NCBI GenBank assembly: GCA_964648045.1
Contig: CAZYNU010000015.1
Coordinates: 1 to 25,793 of the forward strand
DNA length: 25,793 nucleotides
Direction of reading: 5' to 3'
Source: JAGOUB01 sp964648045
GTDB taxonomy: Bacteria > Patescibacteriota > Gracilibacteria > Peribacterales > Peribacteraceae
The notes under the pieces were generated by a model, which saw only the letters and a list, made by a program, of their open reading frames with translations, did not search any database and had not been told where the DNA came from. The position numbers and the translations under genes are program-made. Positions 1 to 8,475 of this stretch are shown piece after piece (position 1 is the first letter of the stretch; each line of letters starts with the position of its first letter).

Positions 1-13
1 AAGTGCCAACCAA

Positions 14-481
14 TCACTTTTGCAGAGCTTTCAGGTCATCCATGATCTCGCCCGCATGCTCTTCCGGATCCACCTCCGGATAGACCTTGGCGATCTTGCC
101 CTTGGGATCGATCAAGAACGACGCGCGCAGGATACCCATGTACTTGCGGCCCATGAACGACTTCTCCTGCCAAACGCCGTAGGCCTGGCAGACCTTGGTC
201 TCTTCGTCGGCCAGGAGCGGGAACTCCAGCTTGTAGCGCTTGGCGAATTTTTGGTGGCTCTTCACGCTGTCCTTGCTGACGCCCAGCACCTCGGCCTTCA
301 GCTTCTTGATGGCGGTGAGGCGGCTCTGCAGGCCGCAGGCTTCCTTGGTGCAGCCCGGGGTGTCGTCCTTGGGGTAGAAGTACAGGAGAACCCACTGGTC
401 CTTGTACATGCCGAGGCTCCGGTCGGAGCCGTGCTGATCCTGGAGCGTGAAATCGGGGGCGGTATCGCCAACGTTGAGCAT
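14..481 (-). CDS. bcp: Thioredoxin-dependent peroxiredoxin, Bcp/PrxQ type
   Basis: A 155-residue cytosolic thiol peroxidase that reduces hydrogen peroxide and organic hydroperoxides using thioredoxin. The sequence starts with the AhpC/TSA pattern GDTAPDFTLQDQ and carries the PrxQ signature PKDDTPGCTKEAC, with the peroxidatic Cys44 and a resolving Cys49 five residues later, the spacing of E. coli Bcp. The later FGVW-like (YGVWQEKSFMGRKYMG) and SFLIDPKGKI segments also fit the family. The length matches the usual 150-160 residues. The ATG at 481 has no Shine-Dalgarno motif; a -10-like TAGAGT lies 6 nt upstream on the minus strand, which suggests a leaderless message. The gene is divergent from the rRNA methyltransferase at 538. 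The family assignment is secure; the physiological partner is inferred. Confidence 0.95.
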   Translation of the reverse strand: MLNVGDTAPDFTLQDQHGSDRSLGMYKDQWVLLYFYPKDDTPGCTKEACGLQSRLTAIKKLKAEVLGVSKDSVKSHQKFAKRYKLEFPLLADEETKVCQAYGVWQEKSFMGRKYMGILRASFLIDPKGKIAKVYPEVDPEEHAGEIMDDLKALQK

Positions 482-537
482 GCCCGGACTCTACGCTTTA
501 TCAGGCCTTTAGCCACGAAAACCGCTACCATCCCCGC

Positions 538-1719
538 ATGCCCACGTACCCCGTCCTCCAGCTCAAGCCCGGCCGCGACGCCTCGGTCCGCAACCGCCAC
601 CACGCCATCATGCCGGCGGCGATCGGCTCCATCGGCGAAGTCGCTGACGGCAGCATCGTGGAAGTGCAGAGTGCGAGCGGCGAATTCCTCGCCTTCGCCT
701 TCTACAACGCCAAGGCCGCCATCGCGGGCCGCGCCTTCGCCTTCCAACCCGGCGATCCCTTGATCCAGCTGAAGGCCGCCATCGAGCGCGCCATCGAAGG
801 CCGCGAGGCGCTCAAGGCCGACAAGGGCACCGACTGCTGGCGCCTAGTGAACGCCGAGGGCGATGCCGTCCCCGGCCTGATCGTGGACCAGTACGGCCCC
901 GTGCTTGCCGTGCAGCTGACGACGCTCGGCATGGACCGCCAGCGCGAGTGGGTGCTCGACCTGCTGATGGCGCTCGTGAAGCCCGCCGCCATCATCGAGA
1001 AATCGGCCGGCACCGCCCGCGAGAAGGAAGGCCTGCCCGCCATCGAGGGCTGGGTGCGCGGTAAGCCGCAGGGCACGGTGACGGTGAAGGAGCGCGGCCT
1101 GCGCTTCCTCGTGGACCTGGAAGGCGGCCAGAAGACCGGCTTCTTCTTGGACCAGCGCGAGATGCGCACGATGGTCCGAAACCTCTCGGCTGGCCGCACG
1201 GTGCTCGATATCTGCAGCTACGTGGGCGGCTTCTCGGTAAGCGCCCTGGCCGGCGGCGCTCTGGCGGCCGTGGCCGTGGACTATGACAAGAACGCGATCG
1301 GCCGCGCCCAGGAGCACGCCCGCGTGAACGGCTTCTCACTGAGCCAATTCGAGACCAGCGCCACCGACGCCTTCGACTACCTGCGCCGCGTGCCGAAGGG
1401 CGCCAAGTTCGACTTCATCGTGCTGGACCCACCCGCCTTCGCCAAACGCAGCCAAGACCTAGAACCCGCGAAGAAGAGCTACGGTGACCTGAACCGCATG
1501 GCGTTCCAGATATTACCGCCGGGCGGACTCCTGCTGACCTGCTCCTGCAGCTACCAGATGACGCCCGACCTCTTCCAAGACGTCGTCTTCCAGGCCGCGC
1601 GCTCGGCCCGCCGCGGCGTGAAGATTCTCTCGCGCCACCGCCAGGCCCTCGACCATCCGGTGAACCTGTTCCATCCCGAGGGCGATTACTTGAAGAGCCT
1701 GCTCTTGCAGGTGGACTGA
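538..1719 (+). CDS. rlmI: Class I SAM-dependent rRNA (cytosine-C5) methyltransferase, RlmI family
   Basis: A 393-residue enzyme of the RlmI/YccW family, which methylates C5 of C1962 in 23S rRNA. Residues 1-70 form a PUA-like RNA-binding domain (LKPGRDASVRNRH), followed by the linking EEHAD-like domain and a Rossmann methyltransferase domain from about 180. Visible motifs are GQKTGFFLDQR (197-207), SAM-binding VLDICSYVGGFS (222-233), acidic VAVDYD (245-250), the catalytic-loop DPPAF (297-301) and the TCSCSY motif (334-339) that holds the nucleophilic cysteine. The length matches E. coli RlmI (396). The ATG at 538 lacks a Shine-Dalgarno motif, and TACCAT at 526-531 could be a -10 for a leaderless transcript. 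The exact target base is inferred from the family. Confidence 0.9.
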   Translation: MPTYPVLQLKPGRDASVRNRHHAIMPAAIGSIGEVADGSIVEVQSASGEFLAFAFYNAKAAIAGRAFAFQPGDPLIQLKAAIERAIEGREALKADKGTDCWRLVNAEGDAVPGLIVDQYGPVLAVQLTTLGMDRQREWVLDLLMALVKPAAIIEKSAGTAREKEGLPAIEGWVRGKPQGTVTVKERGLRFLVDLEGGQKTGFFLDQREMRTMVRNLSAGRTVLDICSYVGGFSVSALAGGALAAVAVDYDKNAIGRAQEHARVNGFSLSQFETSATDAFDYLRRVPKGAKFDFIVLDPPAFAKRSQDLEPAKKSYGDLNRMAFQILPPGGLLLTCSCSYQMTPDLFQDVVFQAARSARRGVKILSRHRQALDHPVNLFHPEGDYLKSLLLQVD

Positions 1720-1810
1720 GTGTGCATCTGTATACATGAACAAATGATTAACATTTTCGAGCGCTTGCGGTGTTGCCAGAATCGGGTCGGGTATAGGCTA
1801 CGCAACAACC

Positions 1811-2475
1811 ATGCGCATTCTCGTCGTTGAGGACCAGCCGAAACTCGCCCGAAACATCGCCGCCTTTCTGGAGGCAGAAGCGTACAACGTCACCGTGTGC
1901 CACGACGGCGCCGAGGGACTAGCCCAAGCGTTGGCCGGCGACGTCGATCTTCTGGTGCTGGATGTCAATCTACCCAGCATGGACGGATATGCCGTGTGCC
2001 GCCAGCTCCGCGAACGCGGCAACCGCTTGCCCGTGCTCATGCTGACCGCCCGAGATAGTCGTCAGGACGTGGTCCAAGGACTGGACTTAGGCGCCGACGA
2101 CTACGTCACCAAGCCCTTCGACCTTACAGAACTCCTCGCACGCATCCGCGCCCTTTTGCGCAGAGCGACACCCGCCCGACCTGCTCTGGTAGAACTTGGC
2201 CCCATCACCATCGATACGGCCGGACGCGAAGTGCGCAAAGACGGTGAACGCGTCGATCTCTCGCCAAAAGAATTTTCTCTTTTGGAGTTTTAGCCACGCG
2301 TCGCGGCGAGGTGCAGGACCGACCAACCATCTTGGAGCACGTCTGGGGCGACCGTGATGACCTTATGTTCTCGCAGACCGTCGACGTCCACATCGCCTAC
2401 CTGCGACGTAAGTTGGGCAAAGACGTGATCGCCACCGTCTCCGGCAAGGGCTACGTCGTTCCCGCCGCCGCATGA
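1811..2475 (+). pseudogene. OmpR/PhoB-type response regulator, split by a single-base frameshift
   Basis: The receiver domain is complete: acidic pair E7/D8, phospho-acceptor D51 in VLDVNLPSMDGY, T79, and K101 in YVTKPFD. The winged-helix DNA-binding domain begins normally (VDLSPKEFSLLEF), then hits TAG at 2291-2293. Reading on from 2290 in the -1 frame gives an undamaged remainder: LATRRGEV, then ILEHVWGD, TVDVHIAYLRRKLG and SGKGYVV. That frame ends at TGA 2473-2475, overlapping the kinase start by ATGA. One T missing from the TTTT run at 2288-2291 explains everything. The intact downstream half argues for a very recent mutation or an assembly/sequencing error. If the break is real, the cell makes a 160-residue receiver without a working DNA-binding domain. 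The overlap shows regulator and kinase were built as one operon. Confidence 0.85.
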
Positions 2476-3668
2476 TCTTCCGCCGCATCGAGCAGTCACT
2501 GGCTCTGCAACTCACCGCGGTAGTCTTCGGGCTACTACTCATCAACGGCGCGATTTTTCTGGTGGCCGACGCGCAAAACGAGCGCCGCGAGCAAAGCCTG
2601 GAGCTGCTACGCGAGAGTCAGCAAGTGCAGAGAGCCCTGCCCCAAGACCTTATTGAATCGGTAGACGTGCTGCCGCCACGCCTGCGGGAGCGCGTGCGCG
2701 TGATCGATCAGGAGGGCGACATCTTCTACGAGGGATCGCTGTTCAACGGCCTTCCCTTCTCGTATTCCAGCGAGGACGGCATCGCGACGGTTTGGGTGCA
2801 GGGCGACGTGTTCGACATGCTCACCGCCCCAATCGTGCGCGATCAGGAATTCCTGGGCTACATGCAGATCATGCGCCCGCAGGTAACCACCAAAAATGAG
2901 CTGCCTTTCCGCCTGACGATCTACATAGTGGTGAGCATCGGCATCTCGAGCATTACCTATTTGGTTGGCCGATACTTCGCGCGTCAGAGCCTACGACCAG
3001 CCGAGGACTCCATGCAACGATTGGAACAATTCACGCAGGATGCCAGCCATGAACTGCGCACGCCGCTAACCGTACTTGGCTCGTCGCTCGATGTGGCCCT
3101 GCGCACGAAGCAGTACGAAGAGGGCATCACCTCGGCGAAGCAAGATTTGAAAGAGATCGTACGACTGGTGGAGCGCATGCTTGAGCTCGCACGGGTTGAC
3201 CGCTTTGCGCTGCACACAGGTCCATTTGATTTTTCCGCACTGGTGAGCGAACAAGTGGAAAAGCTGAGGCCCGTAGCAACTGAGGCGGGGTTATCACTGA
3301 CGACACACGTCGAAGCGGGTGTGACGGTGGACGGCGACCCAGCATTGCTCGTGCACGTTATCGGCAATTTGCTGAGCAACGCCGTAAAATTCACGCCCCG
3401 AGGCGGCGCGGTTACCGTCTCGCTCGGCATGCGCACGCTCACGGTGAAAGATGCGGGAGTTGGAATTCCAGCAGAATCGCTGCCGTATATTTTCGAACGC
3501 TTCTACCAGTCGGATCACTCACGTTCGCGCGGCGGCTACGGTCTGGGGTTGGCACTCGCCAAACGCATCGTCGATCTACACGGCTGGCGCATCGAGGCGC
3601 AGAGCGAACCGGGCAAAGGATCGATCTTCACCGTCCGCTTCCCAGGGCGCCCAGGAACGCAACGATAA
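2472..3668 (+). CDS. Sensor histidine kinase of two-component system
   Basis: A 398-residue inner-membrane sensor kinase that would phosphorylate the adjacent OmpR-type regulator. Helix TM1 (about 12-32) and TM2 (about 147-166) flank an extracytoplasmic sensor region of roughly 110 residues with no recognised ligand motif. There is no obvious full HAMP; about 20 residues link TM2 to the dimerisation helix. HisKA shows DASHELRTPL with the phospho-acceptor His193. The HATPase domain has the N box HVIGNLLSNAVKF (N303), G1 box VKDAGVGIP (327-333), F box YIFERFYQ and G2 box GGYGLGLALAKRIV. The start overlaps the regulator's stop (ATGA at 2472-2475), so translation is probably coupled. The convergent gene begins 26 nt after its stop, with no clear terminator in between. 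The signal sensed is unknown. Confidence 0.93.
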   Translation: MIFRRIEQSLALQLTAVVFGLLLINGAIFLVADAQNERREQSLELLRESQQVQRALPQDLIESVDVLPPRLRERVRVIDQEGDIFYEGSLFNGLPFSYSSEDGIATVWVQGDVFDMLTAPIVRDQEFLGYMQIMRPQVTTKNELPFRLTIYIVVSIGISSITYLVGRYFARQSLRPAEDSMQRLEQFTQDASHELRTPLTVLGSSLDVALRTKQYEEGITSAKQDLKEIVRLVERMLELARVDRFALHTGPFDFSALVSEQVEKLRPVATEAGLSLTTHVEAGVTVDGDPALLVHVIGNLLSNAVKFTPRGGAVTVSLGMRTLTVKDAGVGIPAESLPYIFERFYQSDHSRSRGGYGLGLALAKRIVDLHGWRIEAQSEPGKGSIFTVRFPGRPGTQR

Positions 3669-3694
3669 TCAACAAACATGAGCTGAGTCTCGCT

Positions 3695-4372
3695 TCAATT
3701 GGACCGCCGGGCACGCACCAGATGCAACATGCCCAGTAAGAAGCGATGATCTACTTCTATCTCAAAGCCAGCTCGACGCATCTCTTCTACGAGTCGCCCC
3801 CGCCGAAAAGACTGCACATGACAGTCATCCCAGATGGCCCCGCGAGTGCGCGTCCATAGCCACCAGATCGCGAGGAACAGAGGGCTATCCGAAGGCACGA
3901 GTGCCAGCGCGTACCCGCCGGGCCTGAGCACGCGGCGCATTTCCGCAAAGACCCGAAAGGGATGCTCAACGTGCTCCAGTACCTCCAGGGCGAACACGGC
4001 GTCGGCTGAGGCGTCGGCAAACGGTAAGTCGTGGGCGTCGCCGAGCGCGAAGGACATGGAAGTTCCTCGCCAGTGCTGATTCGCCCAATCAACCGACGCT
4101 TGCAACACGTCGATCCCGCGCACGTGCGCCGCCGCCGTTGCCTCGGCAATGACGGCCGTCAGCACGCCATCAGCACTGCCAATATCCACCACGTCACCGC
4201 CGGGCACGCGCTTGGCAAAGCGTCGAATGGCATGCATGCGGCGACGGTGCCAGAAACGCTGAAGCAAATTGCGCCGCATGGATCTGTCGTACCAGTCTGG
4301 TGGCACATGCCGGTGCAATTCTGCCGCCTGCCGAAGGCGATGGGTTTGTTCCATAGAATGTTCAGTGATCAT
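3695..4372 (-). CDS. SAM-dependent methyltransferase (Methyltransf_11-like)
   Basis: A class I methyltransferase of about 225 residues. Motif I is VVDIGSADGVLTAVIAEA, an acidic residue follows in VRGIDVLQAS, then GDAHDLPFADASADAVFALEVLEHVEHP (motifs II/III region), and the post-motif MRRVLRPGGYALALVP. This pattern is typical of enzymes that act on lipids, quinones or sugars, and the substrate cannot be read from the sequence. I chose the ATG at 4372 (MITEHSMEQ), which overlaps the stop of the upstream membrane-protein gene by 11 nt; the ATG at 4354 is a close alternative. The frame extends further upstream inside the neighbouring gene, but that part lacks family similarity. Coupling to the large membrane protein suggests a shared role, perhaps in cell-surface glycan or lipid modification. 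Confidence 0.8.
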   Translation of the reverse strand: MITEHSMEQTHRLRQAAELHRHVPPDWYDRSMRRNLLQRFWHRRRMHAIRRFAKRVPGGDVVDIGSADGVLTAVIAEATAAAHVRGIDVLQASVDWANQHWRGTSMSFALGDAHDLPFADASADAVFALEVLEHVEHPFRVFAEMRRVLRPGGYALALVPSDSPLFLAIWWLWTRTRGAIWDDCHVQSFRRGRLVEEMRRAGFEIEVDHRFLLGMLHLVRARRSN

Positions 4373-6317
4373 ACAGACGCCACACGCCCAGCGACTTATT
4401 GTCATGCAACGGAATACCGCCCAATCGCTGAGCGAGCTGAGCGCCCTTGGCACCTTTAAAATGAAGAATAAGATATTTATAACGTCGCTCGCGAATAAGC
4501 GCGCGCATCTGTGCCAGTGCCTCAGTGGTAATATTTTCCAAGGGCAACAAGCCGTTCACTGCCAAGTAGAGCGGAGCGCGGAAATACATCGCTTCGTCCA
4601 ACGCCTCGCGCGACACGCGCGACATGCTCACCGGCTGACCATGGAGAATGATCTCATACTGCGAGAGTGACCAGTTGTCCGTGAGCACCGCCACATCGGG
4701 CGGCTCGGCGGCAATTTGATCAATCACATCAGCCGGAATCGGCTCGGGCTGCCTCATAACCATGCCAACAGTGAGGTAGTCCACGTTCGGCACGGCCACA
4801 AAGCACGCGAGCAGCAGCCCGGCGAACCAGCGTCGTTTTTGGCGGCCTGCCAGCCAAGCGGCGGCCATCGCAAAACAGAGCGAAAGTGCCAGATACGACA
4901 TCACCACGAAGCGCATCGGGTACCCGCCGCGATTGAAGAACGGGAAGACGTTTTTAAAAATCAAGTAGGGCATCGGCACCGTCACAGTCGCCACCTGGCT
5001 CTCAACCGTGAAGGGATGAACAATATCCAGCGCCGCCACCATCAAGAGCGCCACCACCAGGTTGCGCGACCACGCCCTGCCGCGCGGCAGGCAGACAACG
5101 GCTATCAACGTCGCCAACAACGCCACGATCCACACGCGCAAATGCGTAGTACCACCCACCGAGAGCGACACTCCGAAGGAGAGCAGCAGGAATACACCCC
5201 CGATTGCGGCGAGTCTGCGCGCCCATGGCAACGCAGCAACCACGGCCACGGCCGCAATGGCCACCACCGCCAAGCCAAGGTAGGCGCCCCCCTCTTCCTT
5301 CACCGCAAAGACAAAGCTAGACCTCGCAAACGTGCGCACGGCCTCCGGCAACCAGGCGAAAAACGCTGACTGTTCAAAGGGAATGAACGGGGCCGTCAGG
5401 TCTAAGAAATAATCGGCGTTCCCATGAAAGGGACTGATCGGAGCCGGAAAGGCATGTAGCAAAAGTAGGATCAAGAAGGGCGAACCGCCCAGTAGCAAAG
5501 CCGCTCCCATCGACAGCGCGCGACCCGCTTGTTCGTGCAGCCATGTTCGCGGTTGCAGCAACAACCCGCGCTTCCACAGAAAGCGAACCAGGTCGCAGGC
5601 AACGAAGACCGCCAGATAGACGAAATAATAGTAGTCGCAGGCGATGACATAGAGCGCCGTGGGCACGGCCAACCAGGCGTAGCGAGCCCGCCCCGTCTCC
5701 ATGAACTTAATGTACAGCAAAAGAAAAACCGGGATCCCTTCCAAAGAAACCAAGTTCAGGTGCCCCCAAGCCTTCGAGAGAGCGTAGGGCGAGAAGGTAA
5801 AAACACACGCGCCTGCAAAAGCGGCAACCGTCGCGACCGTAGGCGAGCCCGCCAGGCGCAGACAGACATGGCGACAAAGTAGCCACGATGTGTAGCCGGT
5901 CGCCACGAATGAGCCGATAACGATCAGGTTGTAGGCCACGATCGGATCCATGAACGGCACCAGCACAATTCCCCAGGCCGCCTTGGCGATAGCGAGCGTG
6001 TGCCAATACATGTCCGAACCGATGGGATAGTGAAGATAGGGGTTGTACCACGGCCAGAAACCTTCAGCGAAAGCCTCGTGCAACCACCACACGTGAAAAA
6101 CATTCATCCAGGCATCTTCAATGCCGCCAAGCACGCCGGCCGTGAGCGATGTGGCGATGGGCCGAAGATGAAACAAGGCCAAGGCCAAGAAGCCCGCCAA
6201 GACACCCATATGCACGAACATAATGCGCAGCCGACGGGCAATGGAACGTGGGGCGATGGCCGAACTATACCGACGATGTACTGCCGCTATCGGTAACAAG
6301 CAATTAAAGAAAGCCAT
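4362..6317 (-). CDS. Large polytopic membrane protein, GT-C glycosyltransferase-like
   Basis: About 651 residues with some 10-13 hydrophobic segments and a soluble C-terminal region of about 120 residues. The first loop after TM1 carries acidic residues and aromatic pairs (GGIEDAWMNVFHVWWLHEAF, then WPWYNPYLHYPIG), the type of acidic, membrane-proximal loop seen in GT-C polyprenyl-phosphate-sugar glycosyltransferases and YfhO-like proteins. That functional link is an inference from architecture. The C-terminal portion (DVAVLTDNWSLSQYEIILHGQP) resembles the extracytoplasmic tail of such enzymes. I placed the start at ATG 6317; a TTG at 6323 and an internal ATG at 6221 (MFVHMGVLAG, directly before TM1) are alternatives. 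The gene overlaps the downstream methyltransferase and is divergent from the surface protein at 6376. Confidence 0.65.
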   Translation of the reverse strand: MAFFNCLLPIAAVHRRYSSAIAPRSIARRLRIMFVHMGVLAGFLALALFHLRPIATSLTAGVLGGIEDAWMNVFHVWWLHEAFAEGFWPWYNPYLHYPIGSDMYWHTLAIAKAAWGIVLVPFMDPIVAYNLIVIGSFVATGYTSWLLCRHVCLRLAGSPTVATVAAFAGACVFTFSPYALSKAWGHLNLVSLEGIPVFLLLYIKFMETGRARYAWLAVPTALYVIACDYYYFVYLAVFVACDLVRFLWKRGLLLQPRTWLHEQAGRALSMGAALLLGGSPFLILLLLHAFPAPISPFHGNADYFLDLTAPFIPFEQSAFFAWLPEAVRTFARSSFVFAVKEEGGAYLGLAVVAIAAVAVVAALPWARRLAAIGGVFLLLSFGVSLSVGGTTHLRVWIVALLATLIAVVCLPRGRAWSRNLVVALLMVAALDIVHPFTVESQVATVTVPMPYLIFKNVFPFFNRGGYPMRFVVMSYLALSLCFAMAAAWLAGRQKRRWFAGLLLACFVAVPNVDYLTVGMVMRQPEPIPADVIDQIAAEPPDVAVLTDNWSLSQYEIILHGQPVSMSRVSREALDEAMYFRAPLYLAVNGLLPLENITTEALAQMRALIRERRYKYLILHFKGAKGAQLAQRLGGIPLHDNKSLGVWRLYDH

Positions 6318-6375
6318 CGGCAACAGAATCTGCCGTTTCGGTACTCCATACTAATCGCATCCCTCCCACCTCAGC

Positions 6376-8448
6376 GTGTTTTTCTCCCATCGCTCACTCC
6401 TCTCAATCGTCACGATACTCACGCTGCTGTGTCCGTACGGGACAGCGGTCGCCGCCAACAAGGCATACGTCACAAACAACATCACATACGGAGTCTCTCC
6501 ATTCAATCCCATCACCCGGCAACTAGGTACGCCAATTAGCGTTGGCACCGGACCGTGGGACATCGTCATCCGCGGCACGGGCGCCTACGTCACCAATGGT
6601 AACGACGGCACAGTGAGCGTGATCGACATCACCGATGATCAAGTGATCACCACGATTAGTGTCGGATCAAGTCCCTACGGCATTGCCACCAGCGGTACAG
6701 GCGTCTACGTGGTAAACGGCAATCATAACAACGTGAGCGTCATTGATGCGACCACGCTCACCGTGGAACGGACAATTGCCGTCGGCGACGGCCCTATCGG
6801 TATCGCCATCGCCGGCACCGGCGCCTATGTGGCCAACGCTACCGCTGGAACCGTATCGCTTATTGATATTTCGAATAACGTGGTGGAGAAGACGATCACC
6901 GTAGGCACCGCTCCGTACGACATTGCCATTGGCGGCACCGGCGCCTATGTGGTCAACGCCTTTAGCGATAACGTCTCGATCATCGATACCGCCAACGGCA
7001 CCGTGGAGCGGACCATTAGCGTCGGCAACGAGCCAGTCGGCATCGCTATTGGCGGCACGGGAGCATTTGTAGCCAATCGCGATGACAACAACGTGAGCGT
7101 GATCGACACAACGAACTTTACAGTGGAGGGCACGATCGCCGTCGGCAACAGCCCTGAGGGTATTACTGTTAATGGGACCGGCGCGTACGTGGCCAACCGC
7201 ATCAGCGATACGATTACCCTGATCGATACGGCAAATAAGCAAGTAGAAGCCACGATCACCGGATTCGACAATCCCATTACCTCAGCCTTCTTCGACGACG
7301 ATATCACCGGTACGCCCACGCTCAGTATTCCCTCTACGGCCACCGGCTGTTCGCCCACCCTGCGCGTGCAGTACACGCTGCCGGAACCGCCCCTGTCGGG
7401 CACTGTCCAGCTACAGTTCTACCACATCCCTTCCCACTCCGGCACCACCCTCACCTTCGGCAACTCCACTTCGGGTGACATCACACTCACCCTGCTCGAC
7501 GTGAGTGCCTCAACGGCCGGCGTCTTAAGCGCCACACCAACAACATGGAGTGCGAGCAACGGCGCCTACACCGTATATCTCACCTACCAAGACCTCTACG
7601 GCAACGCGGCCGCCTCAGTGGACACGCCACTCACCATCACAGCGTCTTGTCCGTCCTCCTCATCGTCGTCTTCATCGAGTGAGAGTGGTGGAGGTGGTGG
7701 CGGAACTCGCACTTACGGCAGCAGTTCATCCGTCAATCTGACGAACCGAAGCTACACAGGCGGCGCTTCCAGCTCCTCATCTTCGAGCACATCATCCTCC
7801 AGCCTCATGCACACCGCGGCGCCTGCAGAGCAGGCCTGTGCCGGCCAAGATCTCACCCAATCATTCACCGATGTGCAGTCCAATAGCTGGTACCGGTGCT
7901 TTGTTGGCTCGGTGGTGGGACTGAAGATTTTCGAGGGCTACAAGGAACCAGACGGCACACCGAAGAATCTCTTTGGTCCGTCCGACTCCATCACACTCGG
8001 CCAACTGGCCAAGGTCGCCACCATCCTGCGCAACAAAAAAGACCTGGATCCCAAGCCGACGGGCGACGAGTGGTACAAGCCCTACATCGGCGCCGTGCAG
8101 GCCTACGACGCCTTAGTCTTCACCGGCGGCACGGTCGACCCCCTGCGCCTGGCCACCCGCGGCGAGGTGATCCTCGCTATCTTGGAGGCCCTAGAGATCC
8201 CATCGGATTACGGAGATTCGCCGTTCGCCGACGTCCCGGTGACCAACATGTTCTGGCCACCCATCACCGCCGCCGCCAAGCTTGGCATCATCTCGGGCGA
8301 CGACGGCTCGAACAAATTCCGCCCGAATGATCCGGTCAATCGCGCCGAAGTGGCAAAGATGCTCGCACTAGCCCTCAAGCACGTGGGCATCGAGTATCAA
8401 GACGACCTCACCTCTCTCTCCGGCGCCAGTCAGTCCGGCCAACGCTAA
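6376..8448 (+). CDS. Secreted YVTN beta-propeller protein with Ser-rich linkers and three SLH repeats
   Basis: A 690-residue surface protein with a signal peptide (1-27, ending TAVAAN). A beta-propeller of 40-residue repeats follows from residue 68 to about 307, each repeat with the pattern TGAYVxN...VSVIDxxxxxVExTIxVGxxPxGIAIxG; five repeats match well and the first and last are diverged. Residues ~310-425 look like an Ig-like beta sandwich. Two polyserine linkers follow (427-435 and ~465-478) around a Gly6 stretch. The C-terminus (about 490-690) has three S-layer-homology units (QSFTDVQSNSWYRCFVGSVV; WYKPYIGAVQAYDAL; SPFADVPVTNMFWPPI and KFRPNDPVNRAEVAKML). SLH repeats normally bind pyruvylated cell-wall polymer, so this protein is probably anchored outside the cell with the propeller displayed. 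The start is GTG, with no Shine-Dalgarno. Its ligand is unknown. Confidence 0.9.
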   Translation: MFFSHRSLLSIVTILTLLCPYGTAVAANKAYVTNNITYGVSPFNPITRQLGTPISVGTGPWDIVIRGTGAYVTNGNDGTVSVIDITDDQVITTISVGSSPYGIATSGTGVYVVNGNHNNVSVIDATTLTVERTIAVGDGPIGIAIAGTGAYVANATAGTVSLIDISNNVVEKTITVGTAPYDIAIGGTGAYVVNAFSDNVSIIDTANGTVERTISVGNEPVGIAIGGTGAFVANRDDNNVSVIDTTNFTVEGTIAVGNSPEGITVNGTGAYVANRISDTITLIDTANKQVEATITGFDNPITSAFFDDDITGTPTLSIPSTATGCSPTLRVQYTLPEPPLSGTVQLQFYHIPSHSGTTLTFGNSTSGDITLTLLDVSASTAGVLSATPTTWSASNGAYTVYLTYQDLYGNAAASVDTPLTITASCPSSSSSSSSSESGGGGGGTRTYGSSSSVNLTNRSYTGGASSSSSSSTSSSSLMHTAAPAEQACAGQDLTQSFTDVQSNSWYRCFVGSVVGLKIFEGYKEPDGTPKNLFGPSDSITLGQLAKVATILRNKKDLDPKPTGDEWYKPYIGAVQAYDALVFTGGTVDPLRLATRGEVILAILEALEIPSDYGDSPFADVPVTNMFWPPITAAAKLGIISGDDGSNKFRPNDPVNRAEVAKMLALALKHVGIEYQDDLTSLSGASQSGQR
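6577..7276 (+). repeat. 120-bp in-frame tandem repeats encoding propeller blades
   Basis: About six copies of a 120-bp unit (40 codons) repeat in the coding sequence of the YVTN protein. DNA similarity is visible at the unit starts (ggcaccggcgcctatgtgg, with small variations) and at gtgagcgtgatcgac. The two flanking units are more diverged. Copies of this kind can expand or contract by recombination, which would change the number of blades. Confidence 0.85.
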
Positions 8449-8475
8449 GCGATCATCGGCAATGTCGGGTACCGA

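Noticed and set aside
20..763. Long plus-strand open frame (247 codons) over the peroxiredoxin gene
   Set aside because: It lies antisense to a gene with clear PrxQ motifs and crosses into the rRNA methyltransferase in another frame; its translation is low-complexity and shows no family pattern.
2285..2293. Programmed -1 ribosomal frameshift in the response regulator
   Set aside because: GAG TTT TAG does not form an X XXY YYZ slippery site, and no downstream pseudoknot is evident; a single-base deletion is simpler.
4716..5369. 217-codon plus-strand open frame antisense to the large membrane protein
   Set aside because: The translation is His/Arg/Gln-rich, the mirror of hydrophobic codons on the real strand.
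6577..7276. Possible CRISPR-like or satellite repeat
   Set aside because: The 120-bp units are in frame, have no spacers and encode YVTN propeller blades.
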